64,000 nt of DNA from Anthopleura xanthogrammica. Taxonomy: Eukaryota > Cnidaria > Anthozoa > Actiniaria > Actiniidae. Location of the stretch: positions 8,686,539 through 8,750,538 of the forward strand of contig OZ025208.1 in assembly GCA_964019055.1 (NCBI GenBank), given 5' to 3'. The notes under the pieces were generated by a model, which searched no databases, had not been told where the DNA came from, and saw only the letters and a list, made by a program, of their open reading frames with translations. The number at the start of each line of letters is the position of its first letter. The stretch's first letter is position 1. Position numbers and translations under genes: made by a program. Below are positions 23,401 through 36,445 of this stretch, in pieces.

Positions 23401-26400
23401 ATAACATAATAAACCCCAATTCCTTGCCTTATTTTCCGCATTGTCTGTTTCTTCCAAAGAGGTCCCTTCTTGCTTTGGGCTTATTGTACGTCGATTATGG
23501 TTCCTGTCAGGGGTAGCCCTGCGTGCTTGTGGTCGAAAATGATCATGAGTTCCTTTGGATTCGAAGTAAATCCCATCATCTTGATGTACCCAGAAGTGTG
23601 TGACAGGATACCCATTATTACCTGCATGACAATGAATCATTTTATATAGCGTTACATGTAATAAAAATGCATTCATTATGAGAAGTGATGGGGGAAAATA
23701 AACAATTCTTACCTGTGCATTTTCTGTGTGACAGCACGCCATTGCAAGATGCATTTGGACAAGACTGGCCGATCTGCCTTTCTCTTACTGTGAGAGTAAA
23801 GGTAATATAAAATAAGTTGACACATACTGCAAAACAAACCATAATTTTGTGCAAAGCTGCTGGCATACAAAACAAATAGAACCCTTTCCTGTGACGTCAA
23901 AGCAGCTCAATTTGGAGGGCAAAACAAGAAATATTCAATCTCCTGAGAATTGGAACCTATTGTTTTGTCTTCCAAATTGGGCTGCATTTCAACGTGCTGC
24001 AAGGGGTCTATTCCTTCCCTTTTCAAGAGGCACCAAAATGGATAACTATACAACTGAACCAAAATACTGCAAAATAAACTCTAATAATTTTGTCCAAGGA
24101 TATTGACGTGCAAAACATATCCCCACCATCTCCTCTCCAAGAGGCACCAAAATAGTTAACAAAAAAATGATAATGTTATGGTCATGTCCAACTGACCACA
24201 AAGTTGACCACAATCTATGCCCACCTTTATCAGATATTGCAGGTCGTACCACGATTTTCAGTCCATTTGGTAAAGTACAATCTTCGCTACAGAGAAGAAC
24301 CCCAACACAGGTCTTCTTGAGGACATACTTGTTATGGTTGTTTGTGTATTTCATGGCCCAGCCTGATATGTGAGCTTGAGCCTCGCGACTGTACAGTGAA
24401 TAACGAAACTTGCAAGAACCATCAACCCACTCGTTAAATTCGTCGTACTCCTCGACTGGCTGTAAGGTAGAATTACAAATACCCTTGTATTATAAACTAG
24501 GATCCTTATTCAGGAGTGTATCCTGGGGAGGGGTGCACCAGACTAGAAACACTTCAAAGTACAAGTCAGAAGACCTGAATCATGCAGTAATGGTTACTAA
24601 TGATTACCATTAAAATATTTTTAGCAAACATGCAGTTTAACTAATTTTGAACCACTTACTTGTTGTGAAGAACCCGCATCCTGGATTTGCACATGCCCTA
24701 AAGCGGCGTCCACTGACCGCTCGTGAATGCAGGGGTACTCATAAGAAGAGTGGTAAACAGGACTCCGGACTGAGTTGTCGGGAAACCAAATGGAAGAGCT
24801 AAATGAAATCAGGAAATATTCTAATAATCAGTGACGGTAATGGATTGAAGAAAATGAAGCAAAATGGCCTTGTAGATGGCCTTAATATAACGGGTATCTC
24901 ATATAGACCCCTTGCATAATTACCAAAGCAGTTCAATTCGGAAGACAAAACAATAGAATTCTACTCCGCCTTCTGAGAATTGAGATTGTATTATTTTGTC
25001 CTTCAAATTGAGTTGCTTTGGGAATGGGCTTTTATCAAGAGGCGACCATATTTGAAATAATAGGTTTAAAATCACTTGAGTCACCTTGCCTTCGCTTTGA
25101 GGCGTTTCAGAACTTTCCAAACAAAGGTCCCGATGGGCTCGGTGTCGTATGTGAGTAGAGTTGTTTGTTGGTTCTGTCCTGTGCTTCGAGGGTTTTTCCG
25201 GGTTCTCCGGTTTTTCCTCCCTCCTCAAAAATCAACTTCTAAATCCCAATTGGAATGCAGTGGAGAAAGAGCCACTCGGTGGATTCCACTGTTAATTCTC
25301 ATTTATAATTTATTAATTTATCATTTATTTAACGTGCAATCGAAGAATAGACATCATTGATATTTATACTTACACCAATCTTGCGGACTTGTGAATTAAA
25401 GGAGGAAGACTTGTCACAATAGCCTTGCTGTTGTCATCATTATTTATGGTTGACAACCTGTGGACAATACTTTGGTTTAGCATTTCTTTTACCCTATCTT
25501 TACATATTAAGACAGTAAAAACATGAAAGGAATAGGAGCAGTACTACACATGCATCGTTTGTATTTTTTCTCACAAAAATGACTCATTTTGGCCAATTCC
25601 TGTTCTGAAGGTCAATCAGCGATACAAATAGCCTATTTTCTAGATGACCCATTGTTAATTTTCAATTTATTTGAAAATTCGAGTGTCAGGAATGAATGAC
25701 CCACAAAGCACCTCGATTGATGTGGGGGAAACCTAATTGCATAAAACCAAAAAATATGTTAATATGCCAATGGTAATTTGCACTGAAAATGGGCCTAGCT
25801 TGATCATACAAATGTGGCCACGGGATTCGATCCCTAGCATATCCCTAGCATATCCCTAGCATATATCCCTAACAGATCCTCATAACATGATTAGAGTTGC
25901 TTGTTTGTTCTCTACTGTATTTTTGAAGCTTTTTACCGGAGTTCTCCGGATATCTCCCTTTTCATTTGAAAAAAAAAGCCAACAAATTTCCAATCCCATA
26001 CATAGGCTTTTGCCTACATTTAAACTTAGCTCTGTTGTGATTGCCCAACGCTTTGAAAATGATACAACAACAAAAAATATTTAACATCTAAAATTCTGTT
26101 GTTGCGCAAGCGCTTCAACTAAAACTCGGGTGAGTCAACTTTGTTATCAAAAACAAAGGAGTCTGACATTATCCACCAACTCAGAGCTAATTATCAAAGC
26201 CGTTTGTGCGATCCTTCTTTAGCTACCCGCCCACTTCTTATCAATTTTTTTCGTTATTGTGTACAGCAAGTGAATAATTGTGAAAAGCCTCAAGGCTACT
26301 AATAAATATTGACCTGGCTCTGGTTGTGTGGTCCCGGGTATGCTGTCGAGCAAGTACTTATCAGTTATTATTATAAAGTAAGGGAGTAATTATCAAGAGA

Positions 26401-28144
26401 GCCTGAGGGTATGAAAAATAAAAGCTGGTCTGCCTCTAGTGTGATTCTAGGCTAGCTGGGTAGAGACGCTGTATACCTTGGAAAGAATGACCGATTGTTG
26501 ACAGGAAAGGAAGGAATGAGGAAAGAGTAGAAGAAAGAAAAAAGAAAGAAAGAAAAAAGAAAGACAGAAAAAGGAAGCGAGAGACAACCACAGAGAATAG
26601 AGGATCAGCAAAGGAAAGGAAAGGAAAGGAAAAAAGGAAAGGAAAGGAAAAAAGGAAAGCAAAGGAAAGCAAAGGAAAGCAAAGGAAAGCAAAGGAAAGC
26701 AAAGGAAAGCAAAGGAAAGCAAAGGAAAGCAAAGGAAAGCAAAGGAAAGCAAAGGAAAGCAAAGGAAAGCAAAGGAAAGCAAAGGAAAGCAAAGGAAAGC
26801 AAAGGAAAGCAAAGGAAAGCAAAGGAAAGCAAAGGAAAGCAAAGGAAAGCAAAGGAAAGCAAAGGAAAGCAAAGGAAAGCAAAGGAAAGCAAAGGAAAGC
26901 AAAGGAAAGCAAAGGAAAGCAAAGGAAAGCAAAGGAAAGCAAAGGAAAGCAAAGGAAAGTAAAAGATAGGGAAAGATATAGGGAAAAAAGCCTAGAATAG
27001 GGACAAAAAGAAAGAAAAGAGAAGGTTCCTTGATTAGGTAGTTAGACGTTTAGTACCTTCAGCACAAATTTTAATAAAATAAGATACAAAAAGAAAGGCA
27101 TAGGAAAGGAAAGAACAAAATATACGGTACCTGTCAGTGGTGGTGATGATGGAGGCAAGAGCATGATTAAACTTGTTTAGTATTTCTCCACCGTTGATAT
27201 GAATTGGCTCTAAAACGAAAAAAGACGTATGTGAATATCAAAGAATTGACTTGTCTTCAAGTAAACATCTTACTGAATTAGAAGCAAAATGGGAAATTTT
27301 GAAGAAGATGAAAAGGTCATGATAAATTCCAGTCTGTGCTTGTATCGGTTTAAAACTGAAGACACGTTTCCTGACAGGGTGAAAAGAATTTAATTTTGCC
27401 TCAAAACTATGGAAATATTATTTGCTAACTGTTTCTTCGGTCTCTTGAAAGGTTGAGAATGGATAAGTGGCCTTTTCGGTTTTCTACTAACAGTTTCAAT
27501 GGCTTCATAACGGCGTACAAAAAAAAAATCAGCCACGTGCTAGAATTTGAGTTGCAGCCAGGTATACTAAATAATTTGGGCAAATTGTCTGCACTGACAC
27601 CGCGTTCTTCTCAGAAACTTCCAGTGCTTTAGGCCTATATATATAAATGTCACAGAAAAATGCTTGACACGCCATGCACTAGCCCACTGGTGTACGATTT
27701 GAAACAAAATTCAAACTAGAATATAAAATTCTTCATTGTTCTTTAATTTATCATTTAGCTTTAAACGCAGTTGCTGGCTTATAATCAAATCTCTAAGATT
27801 TACTAAAGCAATTTTATGGCCTAAAAATAATCTAAAAAAAAAAGAACTAAAATCAAGTCCAATAAATCAAAGAAATGCTGGTCTACAAATTAGCTGTACA
27901 AAGTCATCACCAAAAGACCAATACAAAGAACTACTAAATAATAAAATGTAAATAAATCTTCTTAAATGATGCGCTTACAAATATAAAGTTGATACTTGTT
28001 TCTTTATTCTAAGAATTATTTCTTACTTGCAGAATCAAGTTCGGGTTTTTGGGATTCTTCAGTTGGTTGTTCTTCGCTACTTTCTTCGTTGTCTGTCGAG
28101 GGTTGCTCTTCTTTTATCGTCATAACACATTCAGTTTCTTCCAT
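20418..28144 (-). CDS. GCM-domain protein with C-terminal MULE transposase-like region
   Basis: Exons: 28144-28027, 27209-27131, 25457-25374, 24798-24660, 24459-24225, 23787-23713, 23621-23428, 23014-22553, 21997-21673, 21371-21234, 20519-20418; every junction keeps phase, giving at least 650 residues. The N-terminus is acidic (Glu/Ser/Pro-rich, starting MEETECVMTIKEE). The GCM zinc-binding DNA-binding domain spans exons 5-7: YDEFNEWVDGSCKFRYSLYS, ISGWAMKYTNNHNKYVLKKT, CVGVLLCSEDC, VVRPAISDK, SCPNASCNGVL, then GYPVTHFWVH and SKGTHDHFRPQ. A basic RGRKRK patch (likely nuclear signal) follows. Residues from about 400 on resemble the RNase H-fold core of Mutator-like transposases: ETRMISHEVVGWPVVMA and later MVIHDFTPEQAQLAIEAI. 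The Asp of the usual D-x-T-H first strand seems absent (LLCQTFKD), so any transposase activity is doubtful. The intron after exon 7 uses a GC donor. GCM factors are nuclear; the target here is unknown. Confidence 0.82.
20997..21138. mobile_element. MITE-like element, ACGTGACGTCAAAGCAGCTC family
   Basis: The left arm (ACGTGACGTCAAAACAGCTC) and right arm (AAATTGAGCTGCAG, ending AAGGGGTCTA) are inverted. Family members: 23877-24010, 24903-25030 and 42606-42742. It lies in an intron of the GCM gene. Confidence 0.7.
22187..22376. mobile_element. MITE-like element with TTATACCCAT..CGCGACC ends
   Basis: ATACCCATGTTCATAATTAC then GCGACC on the left is inverted as GGTCGCGCAATTATGAAAAT then GGGTGTAA on the right. 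It lies in a GCM-gene intron. Confidence 0.75.
23877..24010. mobile_element. MITE-like element, ACGTCAAAGCAGCTC family
   Basis: Terminal TAGAACCC / AAGGGGTCTA, with inner arms GACGTCAAAGCAGCTCAATT and CCAAATTGGGCTGCATTTCA. It lies between GCM exons 5 and 6. Confidence 0.75.
24903..25030. mobile_element. MITE-like element, AAAGCAGTTCAATT variant
   Basis: TAGACCCCTTGCATAATTAC at the left; inner arms CAAAGCAGTTCAATTCGGAA and CTTCAAATTGAGTTGCTTTG are inverted. Diverged member of the 23877-24010 family; GCM-gene intron. Confidence 0.65.
26640..26960. repeat. Decanucleotide minisatellite (GGAAAGCAAA)n
   Basis: About 30 uninterrupted GGAAAGCAAA units from about 26655, preceded by simpler GGAAA/GGAAAA units from 26612. 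The minus-strand reading yields false Phe/Leu/Ser-rich ORFs in several frames. It sits in GCM-gene intron 2. Confidence 0.95.
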
Positions 28145-30534
28145 ACTTTATGAAATCTAAGAAGAACACAATAATGAGTATTTTTAAGTACGAAGGATTC
28201 AAGTAATAAAAGAAAGACAAAAAGCGAAAAAAATTAGTGTTTGTAATTGTAGCAAAATCTTGTAAAAGTAAATCTTTGTGTCATTTGTTTGTTGGAATCT
28301 CATTTATATAAAAGTATACTGAGTGAAAACAAGTGTTTTCGATATACGAAGGATTGAAAATCTTCAAGTCATATAACAGGAAACAAAACCAAAAAGGCAA
28401 ATAAATAGTATGTTGATATTGTAGCAAAGTAACGTTTTGTTGAAGTAAATTTTTTTTGCCATTTTTTAATTTTTACTTAAAATTGAATTACTAAACCTGG
28501 TTAAAACCTAAGAGCAGTGTAATCTTACAATCACCTGAACTGAATAGGGCGTCCATAATTTAAAGTATTACAAGTTTATATGATTTTTAACGTTTATTTA
28601 TAAGTCAGACCGAAGTCACTTATTTATTTACGAGAAAGTACAAACTAATTACTTATAACCTCAAGGAATTAGTCAAGTTGAAGGAATTATCCAAAATAAA
28701 AGGTTTACCTGAACAAAAACAACCGGGTAACGTCCCCACACTCATTAAAAAACAAGGCAAAGTCCCCATAATAATTAAAATGTCCCCATAATGATTAAAA
28801 AACAAGTCTTCAAAAATAGATGCAATTTCCTACTATTATTCAGAGTTAATCTCTCATAGCACACTACGGATAATATACGTGTTACATTGCGATAGCGATC
28901 TGGGGAGCCTGGCATTTCGTCCACATTTTCCCAGACTTTTATTGAAATTGCTTTTGTAGAGATTCATGGAAGATTTGGTTATCTCGGATCAGATTAAATC
29001 GGGCACGCAGTGAACCATTTTCCCTGCTGTGAACCGATAGGAATAAGCAAATGAAATTACTGGACAATTAGGAACAAATGTTGAAGGGGAGTAATCAAAA
29101 CAAACCGGCTTGAGCGAGTGTGATTTTATTCATTAAATGAAATTCGTAAAACACGGGCTTCAAAAAACCTGCTTTTGAATAAAGAAAAACTTATATTTAG
29201 GAAGTCAACTTTAAACAGATTCAATACTTTTGGTTATTTAATGAGAAATCTTCTCTTTTCAGGGCAATGTTGTATCAAATGTTCATTCTACCTTTTTTGA
29301 AATGTTATCAGTAAATTTAGCGATATTTTTGCCTTTTTTAAATTATTTTAAATATTTTTATTTCATTCCAGCGGGGTATTCTAAGTAAAATTAAAAATAA
29401 TCTGGATGTAAAAAATGATACTAGCGCAGTCTATCGGAATAAAGAGTTGCTTAAATCCTTTTCAAGAAAGAGCCGACTGCGTTCACAAGCCGGCGTTTTC
29501 GCACACTATATCGCAATTCAACTACATAACTGATGCTTTCATCCTTCTAATCCAGTCTCTCCTTGGCTCATCCAATAGTTAATCTTTAAAACCCCTATCG
29601 CTAAAGCACTTGGCTACTACGCTCAAGCCGCTCCTCACAGCTCTACTCAATCCCAAATCATGCGGGCGCATGCGCGGGCACATGCGCACTAGAGTGTTGA
29701 TAGCTAGGATGGTCATAATTAGTATGCGTAGCGGAAATTAACCCAGGTACACAGTAATGATTAAACAAGTGCAGTATTGATGAGCGATAAGGGCTTTTAG
29801 TCCCTAATACAATATTTGAATATTTAGATGGTGAAATTCTCAAGGCTAATACCTAGATTTGTTATCGTTCAGGGATCAGGGTGGTAGAGTGTTGGTTTGG
29901 ATGGACGTAAGACGTTCGCGCGTATTGGAGTTTGTGGAGGTAATTTGTAGTCTGGTTGAAGATATCATTGACATGCAGTCATTAAAGAAAGCTGGAGTGA
30001 AGTATCAAACCACGGATATCTCTCATCAGATTAGCAACGTATCGGTTTTTTTCACGCAATGAAATGATTAAATGTTGGTGTAAGGACTCTATATCCAACC
30101 GAAAATGAAGAACAAAAGTAACGAAGAGGGAAAATAAAAAAAATAAAAAATCCTAAAAATCTTGACTAACAAAAAGGAAAAAAATATAAGAAAAGAAGTA
30201 AAGAAAAAAGAAAAAGAAAATAACCGAATATAGGACACTAACGAAGAAGAATTAATATATATGTACAAAAAAATTATTTCATGGAAATTTTATACCCGTT
30301 TAACGAGAATAAACGAATCTAAACGATGCGTGCGTTCGAATGTTTCGTTCAAAATGTTTTAATCATGTTCCCAACAGCATCCGTCTGTTTTTGAAGTAAG
30401 TTTTCCTTTTCAATGTTCAATTGATGAATATTTAAATCGAATTCATAGCCAGCACTTGCGAGGTCTATGTTCCTAGTTCATATTTGATAAGGTGCTGGTT
30501 GTTTCATGGGCATGGCTTGTATTAAGAAGGATCA
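28145..30534. other. Upstream region of the GCM gene; no further gene recognised
   Basis: A probable 5' UTR acceptor (TTCTTCTTAG) lies about 12 bp upstream of the GCM ATG, with an in-frame stop between them, so at least one noncoding upstream exon is likely. A small CCCCATAATNATTAAAA repeat cluster lies at about 28733-28812. The + open frame at 29859-30062 has no supporting motif. Confidence 0.5.
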
Positions 30535-33500
30535 TCAAGTCCTATTAAGTCGCGTCACTATCCTTCCCTCTGGGGAAAAAAGGGGACCAACCCTGTGTGA
30601 ACACGTACGGACAAGCGGCACTTATCCGTCTTGAAAAGGGAGGAAGGCGACATACTGTGAAAAATTACGAAAATCCAACAATCGCAATGATTTTGACTTT
30701 GATTTAAACTGCTTTATAAAGATCGGAATCCTTCTTGAATTCAATACTAAGAACGAAGAAAATTTTTTTTACAGAGAAATTCTTAAGACTCATGGTCTCA
30801 AAGACATGCAGTTTCGCTCGGGCTTGCTTCGTAGCGCGAACAACTTGCTATTTTTTCATCCATGTATTATTCACAGGTTGAAACAGAGGATGGCAGAATA
30901 CTATCTTTTAACAACAAGAGCGATCCTCCGCGCCACGCATCGACTACTGATTACTATGCAATAAATAAATAGGTGTTGTCCTCTATTAAACTGTTTCTCG
31001 TCTATACTCAGTAAAATGATTTGTTATTTAGACATTAACAGGCTGGTAATCAGAGCGGAGGGAAAAAAATACTCTTCAATATGTAAAATTAAGATTTTCA
31101 GTTTATCAATATGTACTGAGAGTACGCATTTTATCTGGGAATGCGCGCGACAAATTGTTGAAGGTACTCAGTCGAAGGAGTTCGCTGATCATCGTTACGT
31201 TTTGCCCGTCACTTTTTGAAAAATGACCTCTCGTCTCTCGCACACTGGTATAAGTGGAACCGGACTCGTTTTGTCGTTTGTAGCTTGTGGCTGGTACGAG
31301 TAAAGATTACAAAGCGCTCATGAGGCCCGCACGAGGATCAAGTAGTCAAAGTCGTGTGAAAACACAAGTTCCTGCCATGCATCATTTTAAAAACTAGCAA
31401 TGCAAGGCGGACTGAACTTAAAGTCTTGAACTATGGTTAATTATCTGTAAGTACTAACTAATGTACAAGTTATTGCCTTAGCTCTACAAACAGATTTAAT
31501 GCTCATTTAGGGGACATTTTTGTAAATACTTGGACTGGTTAACGCTAAGCAACGGGACTTAATCCGTGTGCACTTGTTATTTCATTTCTTTGCTTAAGTT
31601 CTTCACATTTTAGGACTTTTCTTATAGCTTCAATTTCCGTTGCCCCAAATTTTCAGAAACTTTGCTTTCTTTAAGACTATTAGAGTCTCTATTTTACAGC
31701 AAGAATTAATCAATTCTTCCCGACATATTAATTTTTGTTTAATCTTAAAATAAATATTTCGAGGCAATTTTTCAAGAAAAATAGAGAGAGGGATATTCTT
31801 AGATGCCACTGGAATGTTAAGATTTCTAGACATTTTTTGTTGCAAATAGTTTTGAGAACATCAGGAATGTAAATGACTTACCTGTGTATGAAGTGAAGAG
31901 TCTGTTGCTGCGATTCGAGTTGTTTAAGGTCACACGGCCCACTGTGCTAGCAGGAGTGTACTCACTCAGATTAATGTTCTTAGTAACATGACGGTCGTTT
32001 TTCTGCAGTTTCCGATGAACTAACAATGGTGAGAACCGTTCTGTTCCATCCCATATGCGCCCGCCTTTCACCTGGAAACTAGACAAACAGAACACAATTG
32101 CCAAGTCACGTGAGTAGATCCCAAATATCCAAAACGGACAATCGCGATATTTACCAAGATTGAACCCAAGATAAATATCGATACAAACTCATATTAACTT
32201 TGAATAATCCGCTAAAGATATTTGTTCGGCATTCAAGGCATTTGTGAATACAGTATGGTGGGCTTGGAATAAAGTCAGGGGATCTAGAATCGGCGCTTGC
32301 TTGGAAATATTTTGGGGCTTCGGTTTGGCGCCCTAAATGTCTCAATCGATTTATTGCGAGGGCGCCAGTGAGCTTTTGAAATCACCATCTCTCGCGGAAT
32401 GGCGCTGAAGCCCCCCCAATGAACAAATGAGAAATCATAGAGAATCAATTATATCCTGGGAAGGTAGCAGATGCTTTTATTAGTAGAAACAAAGCGCGCA
32501 AATGCCCAGTAATAGCAATTTAATAACCATCTATTTACTCCTGGTCAACCAAACTCACACACCTCAACAAAGGCCAAACAACACATCTCTCTTAGACACA
32601 GAATTACGAGGTTGTAACGGACTAAAATGACCACAAATGGCTATTATGCGAGTGCACTTAAAAATAAACTTCATTGATGAGGTTGAGAGATCCTGTTATT
32701 TCCTAATGAGCACAATTCTTCGGTTAAAAAAAAGAGAGGAAATATTTTTCGTACATAAAAGAAAGGCGAGAAAAAAGTCCATCTCGGTGGTTCAACACTT
32801 GATAGCTGCTCTCGTTCGCTTTACTCTTTCGGGATAACTTTTTGAATAAAACAAAAGACTATCCTATGAATAGGTAGTTTATGGAGAGATTACTTCCGAC
32901 AAACGATAAAGCTTTGGCTGTGTTTATCTCTTGTGAAGGCAGTGAGAATGTTAAATGCGATAGCCAGAACCCTCAATGACTTTGGAACAAAAGACATATC
33001 TCAGTGATTACGCCTGAATCTTTAAGACCGTTTGGACTCAAACGTGGTTTTTCTTGAATTATTCTCTTCCCGGTCGTCGAATTGTTAGAGGAAAGGAGTG
33101 GATTATTATTATTTTGAGGTGGAAAGAAAACCCGGTTGAAAGTGTTTACCGAATGATTTTCTAGTGTACTGTATTCGCTTCAAGTATCGGCTTAAAACTA
33201 CAGTAATCAGAACTAGGCAATAATGATTGTTTGCTAATGGTGTACGGTTCCCCGTTGAGGAGCTTGAGAGCAGAAAATGGCCATCTTGAAGGAAAAATAA
33301 GTGGACATCAACGATTGTTTTGACTCGTGTTCAACCCGCTTTTCAGTTCTTCTTGAATTCCCTGCGTGACGGCAAAGTGAAGTTCACTGCTCATTTTGCG
33401 GTAGAAAATTCATGCGGTCAACAAAACGACCAGTCTGATTAGACTAGATGACCGGAATTAGAACGTGGTTTTCGATCTTCTAGAGGAAATGCACGACTCT

Positions 33501-34661
33501 GTAAAAAGCTGCCATTTAAACCTCGCGACTTAAGAGCAGTGGTAATGTGGATCCACTTAAACAAGTCCACATAATTAGTGAAGTTTTCCTTTCTATCAGT
33601 TTGCTTTTTCTCTTTAAAATTTCGCCACCTTATTTAACATACTCAAAGGAGCCAGGAAAAGAAAAAACGGGATGTTAAAGTCGGAGATTGAATCGAGAAA
33701 CACAATGGTTGGATTTCGGATCTTTTTGTGGTCTAAATTCAGAACTGTTCAATGACGTTAGCGGTGATTTTGCCTTTCACGAGTGTCGCAGGTGCCGTTG
33801 GCTCTGTTTGTTTAACTCGCTCATCAGTGAAGTAAAGTAAATTATGCTACTAAAAACCGTGAGAATCAGGTTCGCTAACTCAGAGCGGCTGGTTTAACGG
33901 ACCCAAATAAAAGAAACAGTCGTACTATTTATGTATTTACGCCTAGACTTAGATCAATTCTATTTCGAATTCACTTTTTGATGGAATTTGAGGAACATTT
34001 CAGGCAATCGCCAGCTCGGACTTAGTTCAATCTAACAAAGGATTTGAACTGTTTGTCTTAGGCTGTAGTTCTCTAATCCCTCTTCTGGCCCAATATCTAG
34101 CTTCATATACGAAGTACGAAACGAGTCAAACTACGAACTATAAAGTGATAATTTTAGTCTCTCAAAAAATCGACCGACGGTACTTCAGTGATAGCAGGCT
34201 TGTTGTGCTCGGCTTAAGTATTAAGAATATTAGAGAAGATTACTAGCTAAGACTGATCTCTGCCATAACATGAAAGCGTAAAAGCGAGAATTACAGAATG
34301 AACTTGAGAGATTTAAGGGATTGACTATATAAGACTAACATTATCGGCTTACATCATTAATTCCTCAGGCGAACACAAGTCTGCTATTATGCACAAACTA
34401 GATAATTGAAACTTCTTACTCCATCAAAGCTGTAACATTTGACTAATCTACGAGGAGTAATTGGCATTGTATTTGTGTTTATTTTAAATAAAAGTTCAAT
34501 GTTTTTTTAACAGCTTAGTTCGCGGATGAGTAAAAAAATACTCAATCAGAGAGGTTAAAAAGTACTGAAATATTTCATAACATTTACCGTTTATTGACTG
34601 CTGTGGGCTGGGAAGAAATGTCATTGTATGACACAATCAGGGTCTTGAATCTTGTATCCAT
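30535..34661 (-). CDS. Small basic protein, three exons, family not recognised
   Basis: Exons 34661-34588 and 32078-31882 join in phase (CG|T) with strong donor GTAAATG and acceptor GTTTGTCTAG, and the second ends at GTAAGT. A proposed last exon at 30569-30535 has an excellent TTTTTTCCCCAG acceptor and the right phase, giving 101 residues. The product begins MDTRFKTLIVSYNDISSQ and is rich in Arg, Lys, Asn and Ser, with VKGGRIWDGTERFSPLLVHR in the centre. No signal peptide or membrane segment is seen. I recognise no family. Exons 1-2 are well supported by phase and composition; the last exon is less sure and others may exist. Confidence 0.5.
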
Positions 34662-35393
34662 CTGTAATTTAAACGGAAAAAAAATGACTCATTATTTTTC
34701 TACCTCTACAAAAAAAAACGTTGAAATTTCATTTGGAAAGATGGAAAGAAAGCCATAGCCTTTTTACAGTCCCCTGAATCCCATTTGGTTTTTTTTAAAC
34801 AATAAATTTGTTTACTGAAGTTGTTTATCAGAGGTAAAAACTTATGACTCATTAAAGACGACAGTAATAAAAAGTTGACGTCCATATTTTTATAAAATAC
34901 ATATAAATGTTTCAAGTGTTTTATAGTATCGTATAGTATTGTAAAGAAGAGTACCATAACTTACACATGCAAGAGAATAAAATACACGTTATGCATTAGT
35001 ATCATAGAAATCAGCTTTTTCATCAGTTTTTCAAGCCAGATTAATGAATATTAACAATCTTCAGGGGGCTGAAACTGTTTGGGTTTTTGATTAGCTTTTA
35101 GATTTCTTTCTTTAAGACTTTTGAACTGCTGGGATATCACACACATTAAATCTTTTGAAGCCCATTATTTGCGTGGTAAACGTTGCTTTAACGGGTTAAG
35201 TGCGTAAGAGGAGAATTCTTCGTGACATTGAGAGTGGCGTGAAGCTCGGGTTGTATGGGAAGCAAGGCCGTTTTTGGTTGGTGGATGGGTGAATGAATAC
35301 CTTAAAAGAAGGAAAGAGAGAGAAAGGAAAGAAAAGAAAACAAAAGAAAAGGAAAGGAATAGAAAAGAATGAATGAATGAAATAATTAAAAGA

Positions 35394-35728
35394 GTGGATG
35401 GATGGATGGATGGATGGATGGATGGATGGATGGATGGATGGATGGATGGATGGATGGATGGATGGATGGATGGATGGATGGATGGATGGATGGATGGATG
35501 GATGGATGGATGGATGGATGGATGGATGGATGGATGGATGGATGGATGGATGGATGGATGGATGGATGGATGGATGGATGGATGGATGGATGGATGGATG
35601 GATGGATGGATGGATGGATGGATGGATGGATGGATGGATGGATGGATGGATGGATGGATGGATGGATGGATGGATGGATGGATGGATGGATGGATGGATG
35701 GATGGATGGATGGATGGATGGATGGATG
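35394..35728. repeat. Perfect (GGAT)n tetranucleotide array
   Basis: About 84 uninterrupted GGAT units. It reads as Met-Asp-Gly-Trp on + and Ile-His-Pro-Ser on -, which explains the long false ORFs here. Confidence 0.98.
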
Positions 35729-36327
35729 AATCAACAGAATGAATAAAGGGAAACGCAATTACGATCTTTGCCACAGTTGCTGCGACATAAATTAATTTCA
35801 AATATCTCATTATTACAAGTGCAAATCAAATTTCATAGATTTAACTGGGTTTTTTGTTAGCTTTTATATAGCATACACTGAATTGAGCCCACAAATATCC
35901 CCAAAAAGTCAAATTCTAATCGTAGCCGGTACAATAAATCCTGATTGTTAAAAGCTGAAGTTACGCCGATAGTTTAGGTTTTTGGTAGTTTTACAAAAGG
36001 AAATGGGTCAAAACGTAAAATCCTGTTAAATTAAAAGAAACTGTTAAGTATTTTTTTCTGGCAATTTCATGCTTGAGTAGTGAGATGGTCTGAGATCTTG
36101 GGTGACACGAGTAACAAGTGATTCTACCCCTCCCCTCCCGTACTACAATTTCGCCGGTTTTTGGTTGGACAACAAAGAAAAACCATTGAATCAACCTGGA
36201 ACGTTGTTATGGGAAAAATAAAGTCATCACTATGACAACTCTCTTTGTGGGTTAAAAACAACAGGAAAAAAACTAAAAACAACAAAAGATAACATGCCTG
36301 TGACAATATTCGTTTCAAATAATTCCC

Positions 36328-36445
36328 AAATTCGCTTGGAAGATCACGAAACAATGGTTTCAAGTCGAGGTTGGCCTTGATAAATAAAAGAATCAAGTTC
36401 AATCTCGACTTGGAACCATTGTTTCGTGATCATCCAAGCGAATTC
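36328..36445. repeat. Foldback hairpin with 45-bp arms
   Basis: AATTCGCTTGGAAGATCACG at the left is the near reverse complement of CGTGATCATCCAAGCGAATT at the right; the arms continue inward through AAACAATGGTTTCAAGTCGA. The loop is about 20 bp. Confidence 0.85.

Noticed and set aside
24046..24354. Independent 102-codon minus-strand gene
   Set aside because: Its first part is exon 5 of the GCM gene; the rest is intron read-through past the donor at 24224.
26436..26952. Three overlapping Phe/Leu/Ser/Cys-rich minus-strand frames
   Set aside because: They come from the GGAAAGCAAA minisatellite; all frames are open because the unit lacks stops.
35165..35810. Long open frames of Ile-His-Pro-Ser or Met-Asp-Gly-Trp repeats on both strands
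   Set aside because: They are read-outs of the perfect GGAT satellite, with no start context, splice site or non-repeat domain.
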